Part shown: piece by piece, positions 1 through 8,126 of the stretch
How the letters are laid out: each line of letters opens with the position of its first letter
How positions within the stretch are numbered: position 1 is the first letter of the stretch
Source: DATAYA01 sp963754235
GTDB lineage: Bacteria; Pseudomonadota; Alphaproteobacteria; Acetobacterales; Acetobacteraceae
Assembly: GCA_963754235.1 (NCBI GenBank)
Contig: CAVWFK010000016.1
Span: 65,472 to 129,471 of the forward strand
Direction of reading: 5' to 3'
DNA: 64,000 nucleotides
The notes under the pieces: model-generated
What the model was told of the DNA's origin: nothing
What the model saw: the letters and a program-made list of their open reading frames with translations, nothing else
Database searches by the model: none
Translations under genes and position numbers: made by a program

Positions 1-931
1 CTGCAAGCGCACCATTGCAATTGGGCGGCGCATTACGATGCCGGCGACTTCGACCGCTGCCGCGCGCATATCGACGTGGGACTGAGCATCTACCGCAAGG
101 GCGAGTTCCGCCATCATGCGCGCCTCTACGGCAATCACGACGCGCTGGTCTGTGGTCTTGGTGCGCTCGCGCAGGTCGAGTGGATGCAAGGCCGGCCGCT
201 GAGCGGATTGGCGCGAGAGCACGAGTTCGCGTGCCTGGGCGAAGAAGATGGATCACGTCGGCACGCATGTTCATGCGCTTGACGTGCAGATTCTGCACCA
301 CTCACACCGGCGCGAGCATGAAGCAGTGTTCAAGCTTGCGGGCGAGCTGGTTTGCCTGACCTCCGAACACGGGCTTGCGGATCATCGTGCCAAGGGCCTC
401 ATCTTCCGCGGCTGGACGGTGGCGATGCGCGATGATCCGACGGCCGGTCTGCGCACGCTCGAGGATGGTCTCGCGCAACAGCGCGAGATCGGAACGCTGG
501 AGGATTTTCCCGTCTATCTCTGCCTGCACGCGGAGGCGCTGGTGCGGGCGGGACAGCCGGAGCGAGCGGTAGAGGAATTGCGGCGCGACCGTCGAATCTT
601 CGACCAGCTTGGCCTGCTGTTCTGGATGCCCGAGGTGCTCCGGATGCTCGCGGAGGTCACGCTGCATGCCGATCCGGCCAGTGTCGCCGCGGCGCAGGCA
701 TTGCTGCGGGAGGCGGCTGACCAGGCCGAGAGCCAGGGCGTGCCCATGCTTGGCCTGCGCATTGCGCTGACAGCGGCGCAGCTCGAGGCGCGGCTGGGCG
801 ATCCGGAGCAGGCGGCGAGACGTGTGGCCGAGGCGCTGTCGCGCATCGCCGAGGACGACGGCAGCCCCGAACTCGCCGATGCGCGCGCGCTCGCCGGCAT
901 CAACGGCCTGCACTGGGGTTCCAGCCGGTGA
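1..931 (+). pseudogene. TPR C-terminal part of an ATPase/cyclase-type regulator, frameshifted
   Basis: Only the C-terminal part is in the window. The reading frame starting at base 1 gives an alpha-helical, repeat-rich stretch up to about base 234. The same protein then continues in the next frame to the stop at 929-931. Dropping one base near 235, between the codons TGC and TGG, joins the halves into one continuous helical chain. The sequence resembles the tetratricopeptide tail of large AAA-ATPase/adenylate-cyclase-like regulators, with alternating helices such as AGQPERAVEELRRD and GDPEQAARRVAEAL. The stop overlaps the start of the YcaO gene, so it heads the same transcription unit. Regulators with kinase, cyclase and TPR parts are known beside some azole-peptide YcaO clusters; a regulatory role here is inference. 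It could be a true frameshift or a sequence error. Confidence 0.55.
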
Positions 932-2166
932 TGAGAAACCGGGACGATAACGGCCCCAAGACCTTCCTCGATGGCACGCATCGCGTGGTCGATCCTGCGG
1001 CGACACTGGCGAAAATCATGCCGCTGGCCGCGAGCATGGGCATCACGCGCGTTGCGGTGCTGACCGGGCTCGACGTGCTCGGCATTCCCGTCGCCGCAGC
1101 CGTGCGGCCGAACTCGCGCTCGATTGCGGTCCACCACGGCAAGGGCAGCACGCTCGACGCGGCGAAAGCGTCGGCGGTGATGGAAGCGGTTGAGTGCTTC
1201 CATGCCGAGAGCATCGTGCTGCCGCTGCGTCGCGCATCATACGCGGCACTGTCCGCAGCAGCGGATGCCCTCGATCCGGCGACGCTGCCGCGATGCGCCG
1301 GCCGCGCCTACGCGGATGAGCGGTTGCTCTGGATCGCCGGATCCGACCTGCTCTCGGGCCGGACGCTATGGCTGCCATATGAATTGGTCAGTGCCGATTT
1401 CACAGAACCGTCGCCCACCGACGCCGGACTGTTCCAGGCCACCACGAACGGCCTCGCCTCGGGCAATCACTGGCTGGAAGCCGTGCTTCACGCACTATAC
1501 GAGATCGTTGAACGCGACGCGGTGGCGCTGTGGCGCGCGCTGCCCGAACGCGCGCAGGATGCCTGCGCGCTCGATCCGTCGGCGGTAGACGGTCCGCTCG
1601 GCCGGCAGCTGCTGGCGATGTTCGCCCGCGCCGAAATCATGGTGCGTGTATGGGACGTGACCTCGGACATAGGTCTTCCCGCCTTTGTCTGCCTTGCCGC
1701 GTCGCCGGAAGCGGCCCACGCGGTGGAGCCGGAACTCGGCTTCGGCTGCCATGCCGATCGCGACATTGCTCTCTCGCGCGCGCTTACCGAGGCGGCGCAG
1801 GCACGGCTGACGCGCATCTCGGGCGCCCGCGATGATTTCGACGCGGCAGGCTATCGGCCGGAGGCGCAGTTGGCACGGCAGGAAGCGGCGCGGCGATGGA
1901 TGGCGGCACCCGCCCGAGGCGGCTTTCGTGCGCGCGCGGCGCTCGCGGGACCGACGCTGGGGCACGATCTCGCTCTGGTGCAGGCGCGACTGTCGGCCGT
2001 TGGCGTGGCACAGGTGGGCTGCGTCGATCTGTCGCGCCCCGAGTTCGGTATTCCCGTCGTCCGCACGGTGGTGCCCGGACTTGAGGGGCCGTGGACGCCG
2101 CCGGGCGGCGAATACACGCCGGGCCTGCGCGCCAGGGCCTTGGCGTCAAGCAGGGCCTTCGCGTGA
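931..2166 (+). CDS. YcaO-domain cyclodehydratase/thioamide synthetase
   Basis: 411 residues. YcaO enzymes use ATP to activate a peptide-backbone amide, giving azolines with Cys/Ser/Thr or thioamides with a sulfur donor. Three ATP/Mg-binding segments are visible: residues 68-90 with HHGKGS and then SAVMEAVE, residues 174-200 with GLASGNHWLEAV and EIVERDA, and residues 269-292 with GFGCHADRDIALSRALTEA. The C-terminus has GIPVVRTVVPGLEGP, usual in the TfuA-associated branch, and lacks the PxPxP tail of azole-forming YcaOs. ATG at 931 overlaps the preceding stop; GTG at 928 is an alternative. The downstream tfuA start overlaps its stop by 4 bp, so the two are translationally coupled. With TfuA beside it, peptide thioamidation is the most likely reaction, though azoline formation is not excluded. 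Confidence 0.9.
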   Translation: MRNRDDNGPKTFLDGTHRVVDPAATLAKIMPLAASMGITRVAVLTGLDVLGIPVAAAVRPNSRSIAVHHGKGSTLDAAKASAVMEAVECFHAESIVLPLRRASYAALSAAADALDPATLPRCAGRAYADERLLWIAGSDLLSGRTLWLPYELVSADFTEPSPTDAGLFQATTNGLASGNHWLEAVLHALYEIVERDAVALWRALPERAQDACALDPSAVDGPLGRQLLAMFARAEIMVRVWDVTSDIGLPAFVCLAASPEAAHAVEPELGFGCHADRDIALSRALTEAAQARLTRISGARDDFDAAGYRPEAQLARQEAARRWMAAPARGGFRARAALAGPTLGHDLALVQARLSAVGVAQVGCVDLSRPEFGIPVVRTVVPGLEGPWTPPGGEYTPGLRARALASSRAFA

Positions 2167-2954
2167 AGGTGGTCGTGTTCCTCGGCCCGACGCTCGACGT
2201 GCGGGAGGCCGCCGCGATGCTGGAAGCCGACTATCTGCCGCCCGCGCGGCAAGGCGATATCTACCGCGCTGTCCGCGACCGCCGGCCGGCGGCGATCGGG
2301 CTCGTGGACGGCGTGTTCCAGCAGGCGCCGGCGGTCTGGCATCGCGAGATCCTGTCGGCATTGACGCGGGGCGTTCATGTATTCGGGGCGGCCAGCATGG
2401 GCGCGCTGCGCGCCGCTGAGCTGGCGGCCTTCGGGATGCGAGGCGCCGGGCGCGTATTCGAGTCGTATCGCGACGGTCGGTGGCCCGGTTTTCCCGAGCC
2501 GTTCGAGGATGATGACGAGGTTGCCGTCATCCACGCGCCGGACGATGCGCGAAATATCGCGCTGTCCGACGCGATGGTTGATCTGCGCGATACGCTGCTG
2601 GCGGCCGAAGCAGCCGGTGTCGTCACGCGCGCGCAGCGTGACGCGCTGGCCGACATCATGAAGCGTCGGCATTTCCCCGAGCGAAGCATCGCCGCACTGG
2701 CGGAGGCGGCGGGCGACCCTGCTGGCGCCTGGATCGCCGCGCATCCGGTCCGGCGCAAGCGGCTGGATGCACTGGCAATGCTGGTGAGTCTCGGCGATTT
2801 TCTCGCCTGTCGTCCGGCGCCGTTTCGGCCCACGTTCCGCTTCACGCCCGCCCTGGTCTGGCAGTCCTTCGTGACCGCCGCCGATGCGCACGACGCCGCC
2901 GCGATTGCGCAGGCGGTCTGGCACGACTGGCTGCCGATCGGGAGCCGAGGATGA
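2163..2954 (+). CDS. tfuA: TfuA-like protein, partner of the YcaO enzyme
   Basis: 263 residues from a GTG start at 2163 that overlaps the ycaO stop as GTGA; longer ATG starts upstream would lie deep inside ycaO. The N-terminus VFLGPTLDVREAA, the central GVHVFGAASMGALRAAEL and GMRGAGRVFESYRDG are typical of the TfuA core family, first known from the trifolitoxin cluster. TfuA proteins work with YcaO in peptide or methyl-coenzyme M reductase thioamidation and are thought to help deliver sulfide to it. Its own stop overlaps the next start as ATGA, giving an unbroken chain of coupled genes. No signal peptide or membrane segment is seen, so it should act in the cytoplasm. Family assignment is secure; the peptide substrate is not known. 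Confidence 0.88.
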   Translation: MKVVVFLGPTLDVREAAAMLEADYLPPARQGDIYRAVRDRRPAAIGLVDGVFQQAPAVWHREILSALTRGVHVFGAASMGALRAAELAAFGMRGAGRVFESYRDGRWPGFPEPFEDDDEVAVIHAPDDARNIALSDAMVDLRDTLLAAEAAGVVTRAQRDALADIMKRRHFPERSIAALAEAAGDPAGAWIAAHPVRRKRLDALAMLVSLGDFLACRPAPFRPTFRFTPALVWQSFVTAADAHDAAAIAQAVWHDWLPIGSRG

Positions 2955-4378
2955 TCCCGCCTGCTCTGCATCCAGCCGCGCGCGCGCGGCGGGGTGGCAG
3001 CCGGTTCCGCCTGTTCCCCGCCTACGCCGATGGTTTTGCGGAGCCGGAAGTGGTCGTGCTGTCCCCGACCGCTGGCACAGTTGGTCCCGGTCCCTCGGAT
3101 GCGCGCATGTACACGGTCAACCCGATGCGCAAGGACGATCCGTACGAGCCGCCCGACTACATGCCGCCCTATCATGGGCCCGTCTATCCGCCGGCCATTC
3201 CCGACCGTACCGGGAACTTCGACTGGATCCCGATCGAAAGCGAGCAGTTCCTCGCTGCACACACCTATGGCGCCGTGCGCCGCACGCTGGACATTTGGGA
3301 AGGCTATCTCGGCCACCCTGTCGTCTGGTGGCACGCAGCCTTCATCGCACAGATGGAACTGGTGCCGATCGTTCATTGGGCGAACGCCCATTCCGGCCCC
3401 GGCTTCATCGAAATGGGGCGCCAGACGACCGGCGCCGGCGGCATCGCCCCGTTCTGCCTGAACTTCGACGTGCTCGCTCACGAAACCGGCCATGCGATCC
3501 TGTTTTCACAGATCGGCGCGCCGCCGCCGGGCGCCGTTACGCGCGAGTTCCTGGCTTTCCATGAGAGCTTTGCCGACCTCGTCGCCGTCATCGGCACGAT
3601 GTGCTTCCATTCGATCACCAGCCACCTGCTCACCGAGACGGACGGCAACCTCTATGTGCTCAATGTCGTCAGCCGCATCGGGTCGATCTCCCGGACCGAG
3701 CAGCTCCGCATCGCCTCCAACCTGGCCGTCATGGCCGACGTTGCCGATCTGCAACTGGCCCCCGACGGAAGCTGGATCGATCCGACCGGCATGAATCGCA
3801 ACCAGCACGCGATCGCCGAACCGCTGACCGGCGCGATCTTCGATATCCTGGTCGAATTCTATCAGGACGATCTGGTCGACAAGGGCCTCATTCCGCGGGC
3901 GGCGGATGCGCGCGGCTGGACGCGGGCGGAGGTGGAGCAGGCGATGGGCGTGGTGCAGGAGGAGTCTGCGCGTGCCTTTACTCGCTTCGCCACGGGGTTC
4001 CACAGCGCGCTCGACCGCGCCCGCGATCTGGTCGGACGCTGCATGGCGCATGTGATGCTGAGCGTGCGGCCGGAGACGCTGAGCTTCGCGCTGGTCGCGG
4101 CTCGCTTCCTGGAGGCGGCGGCGGCACTCGGCGAGGCCGGCAACCTGCCGGCGCTGCTCGACCATTTCCTCTGGCGCGGCATCGATCCCCGCCCGCACCT
4201 CGCGATCGGCATTCCGCGTGGCCGCGGCGGCCCGAGGGGGCGCCTGCGCGGGCCGCTTCTCGTCACCGAGGCGGCGAACCCTCGGCGCGGCTGCGACTGC
4301 GGCGACGCGCGCGGCTTCCTCGGCGCGCGGCGAATGATGACGCACCCGCACCGCGGCGAGACGGGCACACCAAAATGA
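2951..4378 (+). CDS. HExxH zinc metallopeptidase of gluzincin type in the YcaO/TfuA cluster
   Basis: 475 residues. The zinc motif is VLAHETGHAIL, with HETGH at residues 177-181. About 24 residues later comes FHESFADL (E205), the usual place for the third, glutamate ligand of thermolysin-like (gluzincin) peptidases. The flanking sequence otherwise differs from secreted M4 enzymes: there is no clear signal peptide and no propeptide, which suggests cytoplasmic action. The C-terminal 60 residues are rich in Arg and Gly and end in a Cys-containing segment (CDCGDARG). It starts inside the tfuA stop (ATGA), so it is part of the same operon. Its likely job is cutting the modified precursor encoded next to it, either to remove a leader or to separate repeats; that is inference from position only. 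Confidence 0.72.
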   Translation: MIPPALHPAARARRGGSRFRLFPAYADGFAEPEVVVLSPTAGTVGPGPSDARMYTVNPMRKDDPYEPPDYMPPYHGPVYPPAIPDRTGNFDWIPIESEQFLAAHTYGAVRRTLDIWEGYLGHPVVWWHAAFIAQMELVPIVHWANAHSGPGFIEMGRQTTGAGGIAPFCLNFDVLAHETGHAILFSQIGAPPPGAVTREFLAFHESFADLVAVIGTMCFHSITSHLLTETDGNLYVLNVVSRIGSISRTEQLRIASNLAVMADVADLQLAPDGSWIDPTGMNRNQHAIAEPLTGAIFDILVEFYQDDLVDKGLIPRAADARGWTRAEVEQAMGVVQEESARAFTRFATGFHSALDRARDLVGRCMAHVMLSVRPETLSFALVAARFLEAAAALGEAGNLPALLDHFLWRGIDPRPHLAIGIPRGRGGPRGRLRGPLLVTEAANPRRGCDCGDARGFLGARRMMTHPHRGETGTPK

Positions 4379-4456
4379 TACTGGTCGAGTAACCTTCCGA
4401 TAGTGTAGCATTCCCGTGTTGTCCCAGGCGGGCGAGTAGGGTGCCAGTTGCTCAGC

Positions 4457-4464
4457 AGGAGGAA
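4457..4464 (+). promoter_or_regulatory. Strong ribosome binding site of the candidate precursor gene
   Basis: AGGAGGAA lies five bases before the ATG at 4470. The upstream genes in this cluster rely on stop/start overlap instead, so this is the only strong independent site here. It suggests the last gene is made in higher amounts than the enzymes, as expected for a substrate. Confidence 0.7.
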
Positions 4465-4469
4465 CGCGC

Positions 4470-5105
4470 ATGGCTTTGCAACCACCGAACGAGAAACCGG
4501 AGGAACAGCTGGAAGGTTGCCCGCTCAGCGAGGCGTTGCTGGCACCTTCAACCCTGCGCCTGTTCGGCCGCGAGTTCATCGGGCTAAGGCTCGGCGATCT
4601 GGGCCTCAATGCGGCGTCCAACAGCCCGCTCATTACGCGGCTCCGCGAGGCCGTGGAACGCCGGGCGAAGGCTATCGCGGACGGCAAGCCGGTGGACGAC
4701 GCCGATGTGGTCGGCCTCGCGCGCATTTACGGCTTCAGCTATCTCGGCAACTACTACAAGCTGCCTGACCCGCCGGTCATGCTCGTTTTCGGCAAGGGTG
4801 AGGCAGTACCTTCGGGTTACGTCGAGGTGATCTCGATGAGTTTGATGGGGGTCGAATTCAAGGACTCCGTCTTCGTCAAGGATATCAAGCTGTGGGCCTG
4901 CGACCAAATGGACGTGGGCATCCGCCTCGACATCACGATCGGCTGGATGAAGGACATTTTGGTGGCCGAGGAGATGACGTCCGAAAACAACGTCACGGGC
5001 GGACAGATGACGGGCCGCTCCGACCTGGTCGGCCGCGCCGATCTGGTGGGACGCGCCGACCTCGTCGGGCGCGCCGATATGATCACCATGCCGCGGAAGC
5101 GCTGA
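4470..5105 (+). CDS. Unrecognised 211-residue protein with C-terminal hexapeptide repeats; candidate RiPP precursor
   Basis: I do not recognise a named family. Residues 1-175 look like a folded, soluble, leader-like part with segments such as LARIYGFSYLGNYYKLP and VEVISMSLMGVEFKDS and two cysteines. The tail from residue 182 is four tandem six-residue units of the form Gly-Arg-(Ser/Ala)-Asp-(Leu/Met)-(Val/Ile), followed by TMPRKR. The gene is separated from the peptidase gene by 91 bp and has its own strong ribosome site. A repeated short tail after a long leader fits a multi-core precursor, as in the thiovarsolin family, whose YcaO/TfuA pair modifies repeated short motifs. Thioamidation needs only a backbone amide, so the lack of Cys, Ser or Thr in most repeats is not an objection. 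An alternative is a structural protein unrelated to modification. Confidence 0.5.
   Translation: MALQPPNEKPEEQLEGCPLSEALLAPSTLRLFGREFIGLRLGDLGLNAASNSPLITRLREAVERRAKAIADGKPVDDADVVGLARIYGFSYLGNYYKLPDPPVMLVFGKGEAVPSGYVEVISMSLMGVEFKDSVFVKDIKLWACDQMDVGIRLDITIGWMKDILVAEEMTSENNVTGGQMTGRSDLVGRADLVGRADLVGRADMITMPRKR
5013..5084 (+). repeat. Four in-frame 18-bp tandem repeats encoding GRxDLV-type hexapeptides
   Basis: The units occupy 5013-5030, 5031-5048, 5049-5066 and 5067-5084 and encode GRSDLV, GRADLV, GRADLV and GRADMI. Codons differ between units (GGC/GGA/GGG for Gly, GAC/GAT for Asp, CTG/CTC for Leu). The peptide is therefore better conserved than the DNA, which argues against a very recent slippage product. 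Confidence 0.9.
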
Positions 5106-5111
5106 TTCTGC

Positions 5112-5208
5112 GTCATCGCGAGGCGCGGAGCGCCGTGGCGATCCAGGCGGGCCGCTCCCTGCCTCACGCCTGGATCGCCACGCCGCCAAGCGGCGGCTCG
5201 CGATGACG
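5112..5208. repeat. Long imperfect inverted repeat (REP-like) between convergent genes
   Basis: The outer arms CGTCATCGCGAG (5112-5123) and CTCGCGATGACG (5197-5208) are perfect complements. Inner arms GTGGCGATCCAGGCG and CGCCTGGATCGCCAC also pair. Such GTCATCGCGAG elements are widespread between genes in alphaproteobacteria. It lies exactly between the end of the precursor gene (+) and the end of the sugar kinase gene (-), so it could fold as a transcription barrier for both. Confidence 0.75.
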
Positions 5209-5230
5209 GACGGGCCAGGCCGGTTTCTCT

Positions 5231-6796
5231 TTAGAAATGGCGACGCTGAAATTCGTAGATCCGCCGGTACACGCCGCCGGCGGCCGCAGTTTCGTACGCC
5301 AGGCGGAAAATCTCAAACAGTTCGGCATAGAGGTCCGTCATTCTGCTGTCCGGTTCCACCACATGACTGACCGCGACCATTGCGGTGACCGCTTCCGCAA
5401 CATCCGCGTAATAGCCGCAACCCAGTGCCGCCAGGATGGCGGCACCGAGCGCCGTGCATTCGCGGTTGCGCAGCAGCGCGAGCGGTCGTTGCAGGACGTC
5501 GGCGTGAAGCTGCACGAAGAAGTCGGATTGCGCACCACCGCCGGTCATGCGCAGCTCGGAAATCCCGCCATCGAGATCACGATCCATGGCGTCGACCATG
5601 AACCGCACCTCGCAGGCGCAGCCCTCAAGCAGCGCGCGGGTCAGACAGGCACGGTCATGATCGAGTCCCAGGCCGAGAAACGCTCCGCGCGCGGTCGTGT
5701 CGTAATAGGGCGTCACCTGGCCAGCGAAGAACGAATGGAAGATCGCTCCCCGGCTGCCTGCCGGCACCTGCTGCGCGAGCGCGGCGAGCAGATCGTACGC
5801 GCTGGTGCCCTCGCGTTCGGCCTTGCGGCATTCGGCAGCACCGAACTGGTCCCGCCACCACTTGAAGCAGCTACCGATGGAAAATGCGCCGCCTTCGGCA
5901 TCCCATTTGCCAGCGATTGCGTGGCCGCCGATGTACGGGGCCGGCCCGGTCACCAGCGACGGATCGTCCAGATGGGCAACCATCATCGCGGCAGTGCCGA
6001 TGGTCACCTCCGCCAGCCCCTGCCGGATGACCCCGGCACCCACCGCCGCGCATTGCTGATCCCCGCCACCGCGGCATAGCGCGGCGCCTTGCGGCAGGCC
6101 GGTCTCTGCCGCGGCCCTGGCCGACAGCCGGCCGATCATCGTGCCCGGCGCACCCACCGGCGGCAGCAGCGCCGGATCGACCCCGCCGGCCGCGCAAATC
6201 TGGTCGCTCCAGTTCAGTCGGCGGATGTCGAGCATGCCGTTCAGCGTCAGCGATGACGGATCGGTTGCGAGCGAGTCCGCACCCAGGCGACGCAGGAAAT
6301 ACTCCTGCCCATTGCAGATGTGGCGGGTGCGTGCCATCAGATCGGTCCGGTGCCGCAGCAGCCACGCGAGCTTTGCGATCGTCCAACTGCCGGCGATCGG
6401 CATGCCGGCGATGCGCCGGTAGCGCTCGGGCGCGATCCGCTCAGCAAGCACCGCCTCCATCTCTTTTGCGCGGCTATCGTTCCAGAGTATCGACGGCGCG
6501 AGTGGCCGCTCGTGTCCATCGAGCAGGATGAAGCTGCCGCGCTGGCTGGACAGCGCGATCGAGCGGATCGCCTCGTCCGCGACGCCGGCGGCAGCTCGCG
6601 CCGCGTTGCTGGCGCGGCAGATGCCTCTCCAGACGGCTTCGACATCCTGCTCGGCCCAGCCCGGATGCGGATGCAGAGAAGGGTAATCGGCGTAGCCGCT
6701 GCCCAGCACATGGCCGCGATCGTCGAACAGCGCCACCTTGCTGCCGGTGGTTCCGGCATCGATCCCGACGAACACCGAGCGCGCGATATCGCTCAT
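5231..6796 (-). CDS. FGGY-family carbohydrate kinase (xylulokinase-like)
   Basis: 521 residues from ATG at 6796; a GTG at 6802 is possible, but GGGGTG sits properly ahead of the ATG. The protein phosphorylates a sugar or polyol with ATP. The N-terminal phosphate-binding loop VGIDAGTTGSKVALFD and the C-terminal ATP-site segment MTGGGAQSDFFVQLHADVLQ and ECTALGAAILA are clear for the FGGY family, and length is normal. It is the last gene of a long minus-strand run: SorC regulator, Liv-type importer, transglutaminase-like protein, kinase. That places it as the first intracellular step for an imported sugar-like compound. The exact substrate cannot be read from sequence; xylulose is only the nearest well-known case. 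Confidence 0.85.
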   Translation of the reverse strand: MSDIARSVFVGIDAGTTGSKVALFDDRGHVLGSGYADYPSLHPHPGWAEQDVEAVWRGICRASNAARAAAGVADEAIRSIALSSQRGSFILLDGHERPLAPSILWNDSRAKEMEAVLAERIAPERYRRIAGMPIAGSWTIAKLAWLLRHRTDLMARTRHICNGQEYFLRRLGADSLATDPSSLTLNGMLDIRRLNWSDQICAAGGVDPALLPPVGAPGTMIGRLSARAAAETGLPQGAALCRGGGDQQCAAVGAGVIRQGLAEVTIGTAAMMVAHLDDPSLVTGPAPYIGGHAIAGKWDAEGGAFSIGSCFKWWRDQFGAAECRKAEREGTSAYDLLAALAQQVPAGSRGAIFHSFFAGQVTPYYDTTARGAFLGLGLDHDRACLTRALLEGCACEVRFMVDAMDRDLDGGISELRMTGGGAQSDFFVQLHADVLQRPLALLRNRECTALGAAILAALGCGYYADVAEAVTAMVAVSHVVEPDSRMTDLYAELFEIFRLAYETAAAGGVYRRIYEFQRRHF

Positions 6797-6806
6797 ATTC
6801 ACCCCG

Positions 6807-7391
6807 TCAGAGCGTCATCATCCACTCGGTCAGCCGCCGGAAGAAACGCGACCGCAGGTCGCGCTGGTCCGGCTTGAGTTCCGTGAGCAACTGTATCTTC
6901 CACGCCGCCAGATCCTCCACCGGCCGATATTCCCTGATCGGCGTCGCGGCCAGCACCGTGTCGTCCGGTCCCCGCCAGTCTCGGTTCACGGGAAAACCGT
7001 ACGGGATCAGCGTGTCGTGCCAGGTCGCGTCGAGCTTCACCCAGCGCCGATCGCCGCGCACCCGGACATAGTGATGAAAGTCGCACACCTCCGCGCCTTC
7101 GATCATCGCGCGCAAATCCTGCGGCATCGCCGGATGCGGCGCGATCCCGCGATTGAAATGTGTGAACATGGTGATCACTTCGGCCTCCCTGCCCGCGTCC
7201 CGCAGCAGGTCACGTAACAGGATATGCTTGCCGGAGCAGGAGCCGAGATTACTCGCGATGACTTTCACAGGATCGCGCTCTCCGGTCGAACCGTAGGGGA
7301 TGTTCCGCACCGCGTGATAAATGGCGGCTAGCGCACCGGACTCCGGCAACAGATGCTGTTTCAGGAAGTCTGTGTAACTTGCTTTCGGCAT
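6807..7391 (-). CDS. Transglutaminase-like cysteine hydrolase
   Basis: 194 residues with a complete Cys-His-Asp arrangement of the transglutaminase-like superfamily: NLGSCSGKHILL supplies the Cys near residue 52, CDFHHYVRV the His, and VKLDATWH the Asp. Members in bacteria usually cleave amide or peptide bonds rather than cross-link proteins. No signal peptide is visible. It sits 21 bp after livF and 10 bp before the sugar kinase, clearly inside the operon. Its likely role is hydrolysis of an amide in the imported compound or in a peptide conjugate of it. This combination with an FGGY kinase is unusual, and the specific reaction is unknown. Confidence 0.7.
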   Translation of the reverse strand: MPKASYTDFLKQHLLPESGALAAIYHAVRNIPYGSTGERDPVKVIASNLGSCSGKHILLRDLLRDAGREAEVITMFTHFNRGIAPHPAMPQDLRAMIEGAEVCDFHHYVRVRGDRRWVKLDATWHDTLIPYGFPVNRDWRGPDDTVLAATPIREYRPVEDLAAWKIQLLTELKPDQRDLRSRFFRRLTEWMMTL

Positions 7392-7412
7392 CGATTCAAG
7401 TCCGTACAGAGG

Positions 7413-8123
7413 TTACACGGCAAGATATTCCACCAGCAAATCACGATCTTCCAGCACCTCGCGCTCGAGACTCGCGACAATGCGGCCCTTGTCCATCGCA
7501 TAGGCACGCTGCGCCATGCGCTCGATCAGGCTGGTATTCTGCTCGACCAGGAGAATCGTCAAGGCTTCCTCGCCGTTCAACCGTACCAAAGTCTCGCCGA
7601 TCTCCTGAACGATGCTGGGTTGAATACCGAGCGAAGGCTCGTCGAGCAGCAGCAATTCAGGATGTCCGACCAACGCGCGCCCGATCGCAAGCATCTGCTG
7701 CTGGCCACCGCTGAACGTCCCCGCCGCCTGTCGCCGCCGCTCCCGCAGGATCGGAAAATATTCGTACACCAGATCGTAGCGCAACGCCGGTTTCGCCCGA
7801 TTGACGGTCTCACCCATCATCAGGTTCTCTTCGACGGTCAAGTCGGGAAACACTTCTCGCCCCTGCGGAACATAGCCGACGCCCATCGCCGCGCGCTGAT
7901 CCGCCCGCAACCGGGTAATGGGGGCGCCCCGCAAAATGATACCGCCGGCCCGCGCCGGGAGCAGGCCGATGATGGTTTTCATCAATGTCGATTTGCCAAC
8001 GCCATTGCGCCCGATGACGGCGACGATCTCGCCGGCGTTGATGCGCAGGCTGACGCCCTGCAGGATATCCCCGCTGCCATATCCGGCGACCAGATCGCTC
8101 ACGACCAGCAGCGCGTCGGCCAC
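7413..8123 (-). CDS. livF: Branched-chain amino acid-type ABC transporter ATP-binding protein LivF
   Basis: 236 residues from a GTG start three bases after the livG stop. Walker A is GRNGVGKST, the signature is FSGGQQQMLAIGRAL and Walker B is LLLLDEPSLG, all intact and typical of LivF. It should pair with LivG to power the LivH/LivM channel. The operon context (SorC regulator, FGGY kinase) suggests that the cargo is not a plain amino acid. Confidence 0.9.
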   Translation of the reverse strand: MADALLVVSDLVAGYGSGDILQGVSLRINAGEIVAVIGRNGVGKSTLMKTIIGLLPARAGGIILRGAPITRLRADQRAAMGVGYVPQGREVFPDLTVEENLMMGETVNRAKPALRYDLVYEYFPILRERRRQAAGTFSGGQQQMLAIGRALVGHPELLLLDEPSLGIQPSIVQEIGETLVRLNGEEALTILLVEQNTSLIERMAQRAYAMDKGRIVASLEREVLEDRDLLVEYLAV

Positions 8124-8126
8124 GAT

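Noticed and set aside
5013..5084. Short regular repeats considered as a CRISPR array
   Set aside because: Units are 18 bp, contiguous, in frame and without spacers; they encode protein.
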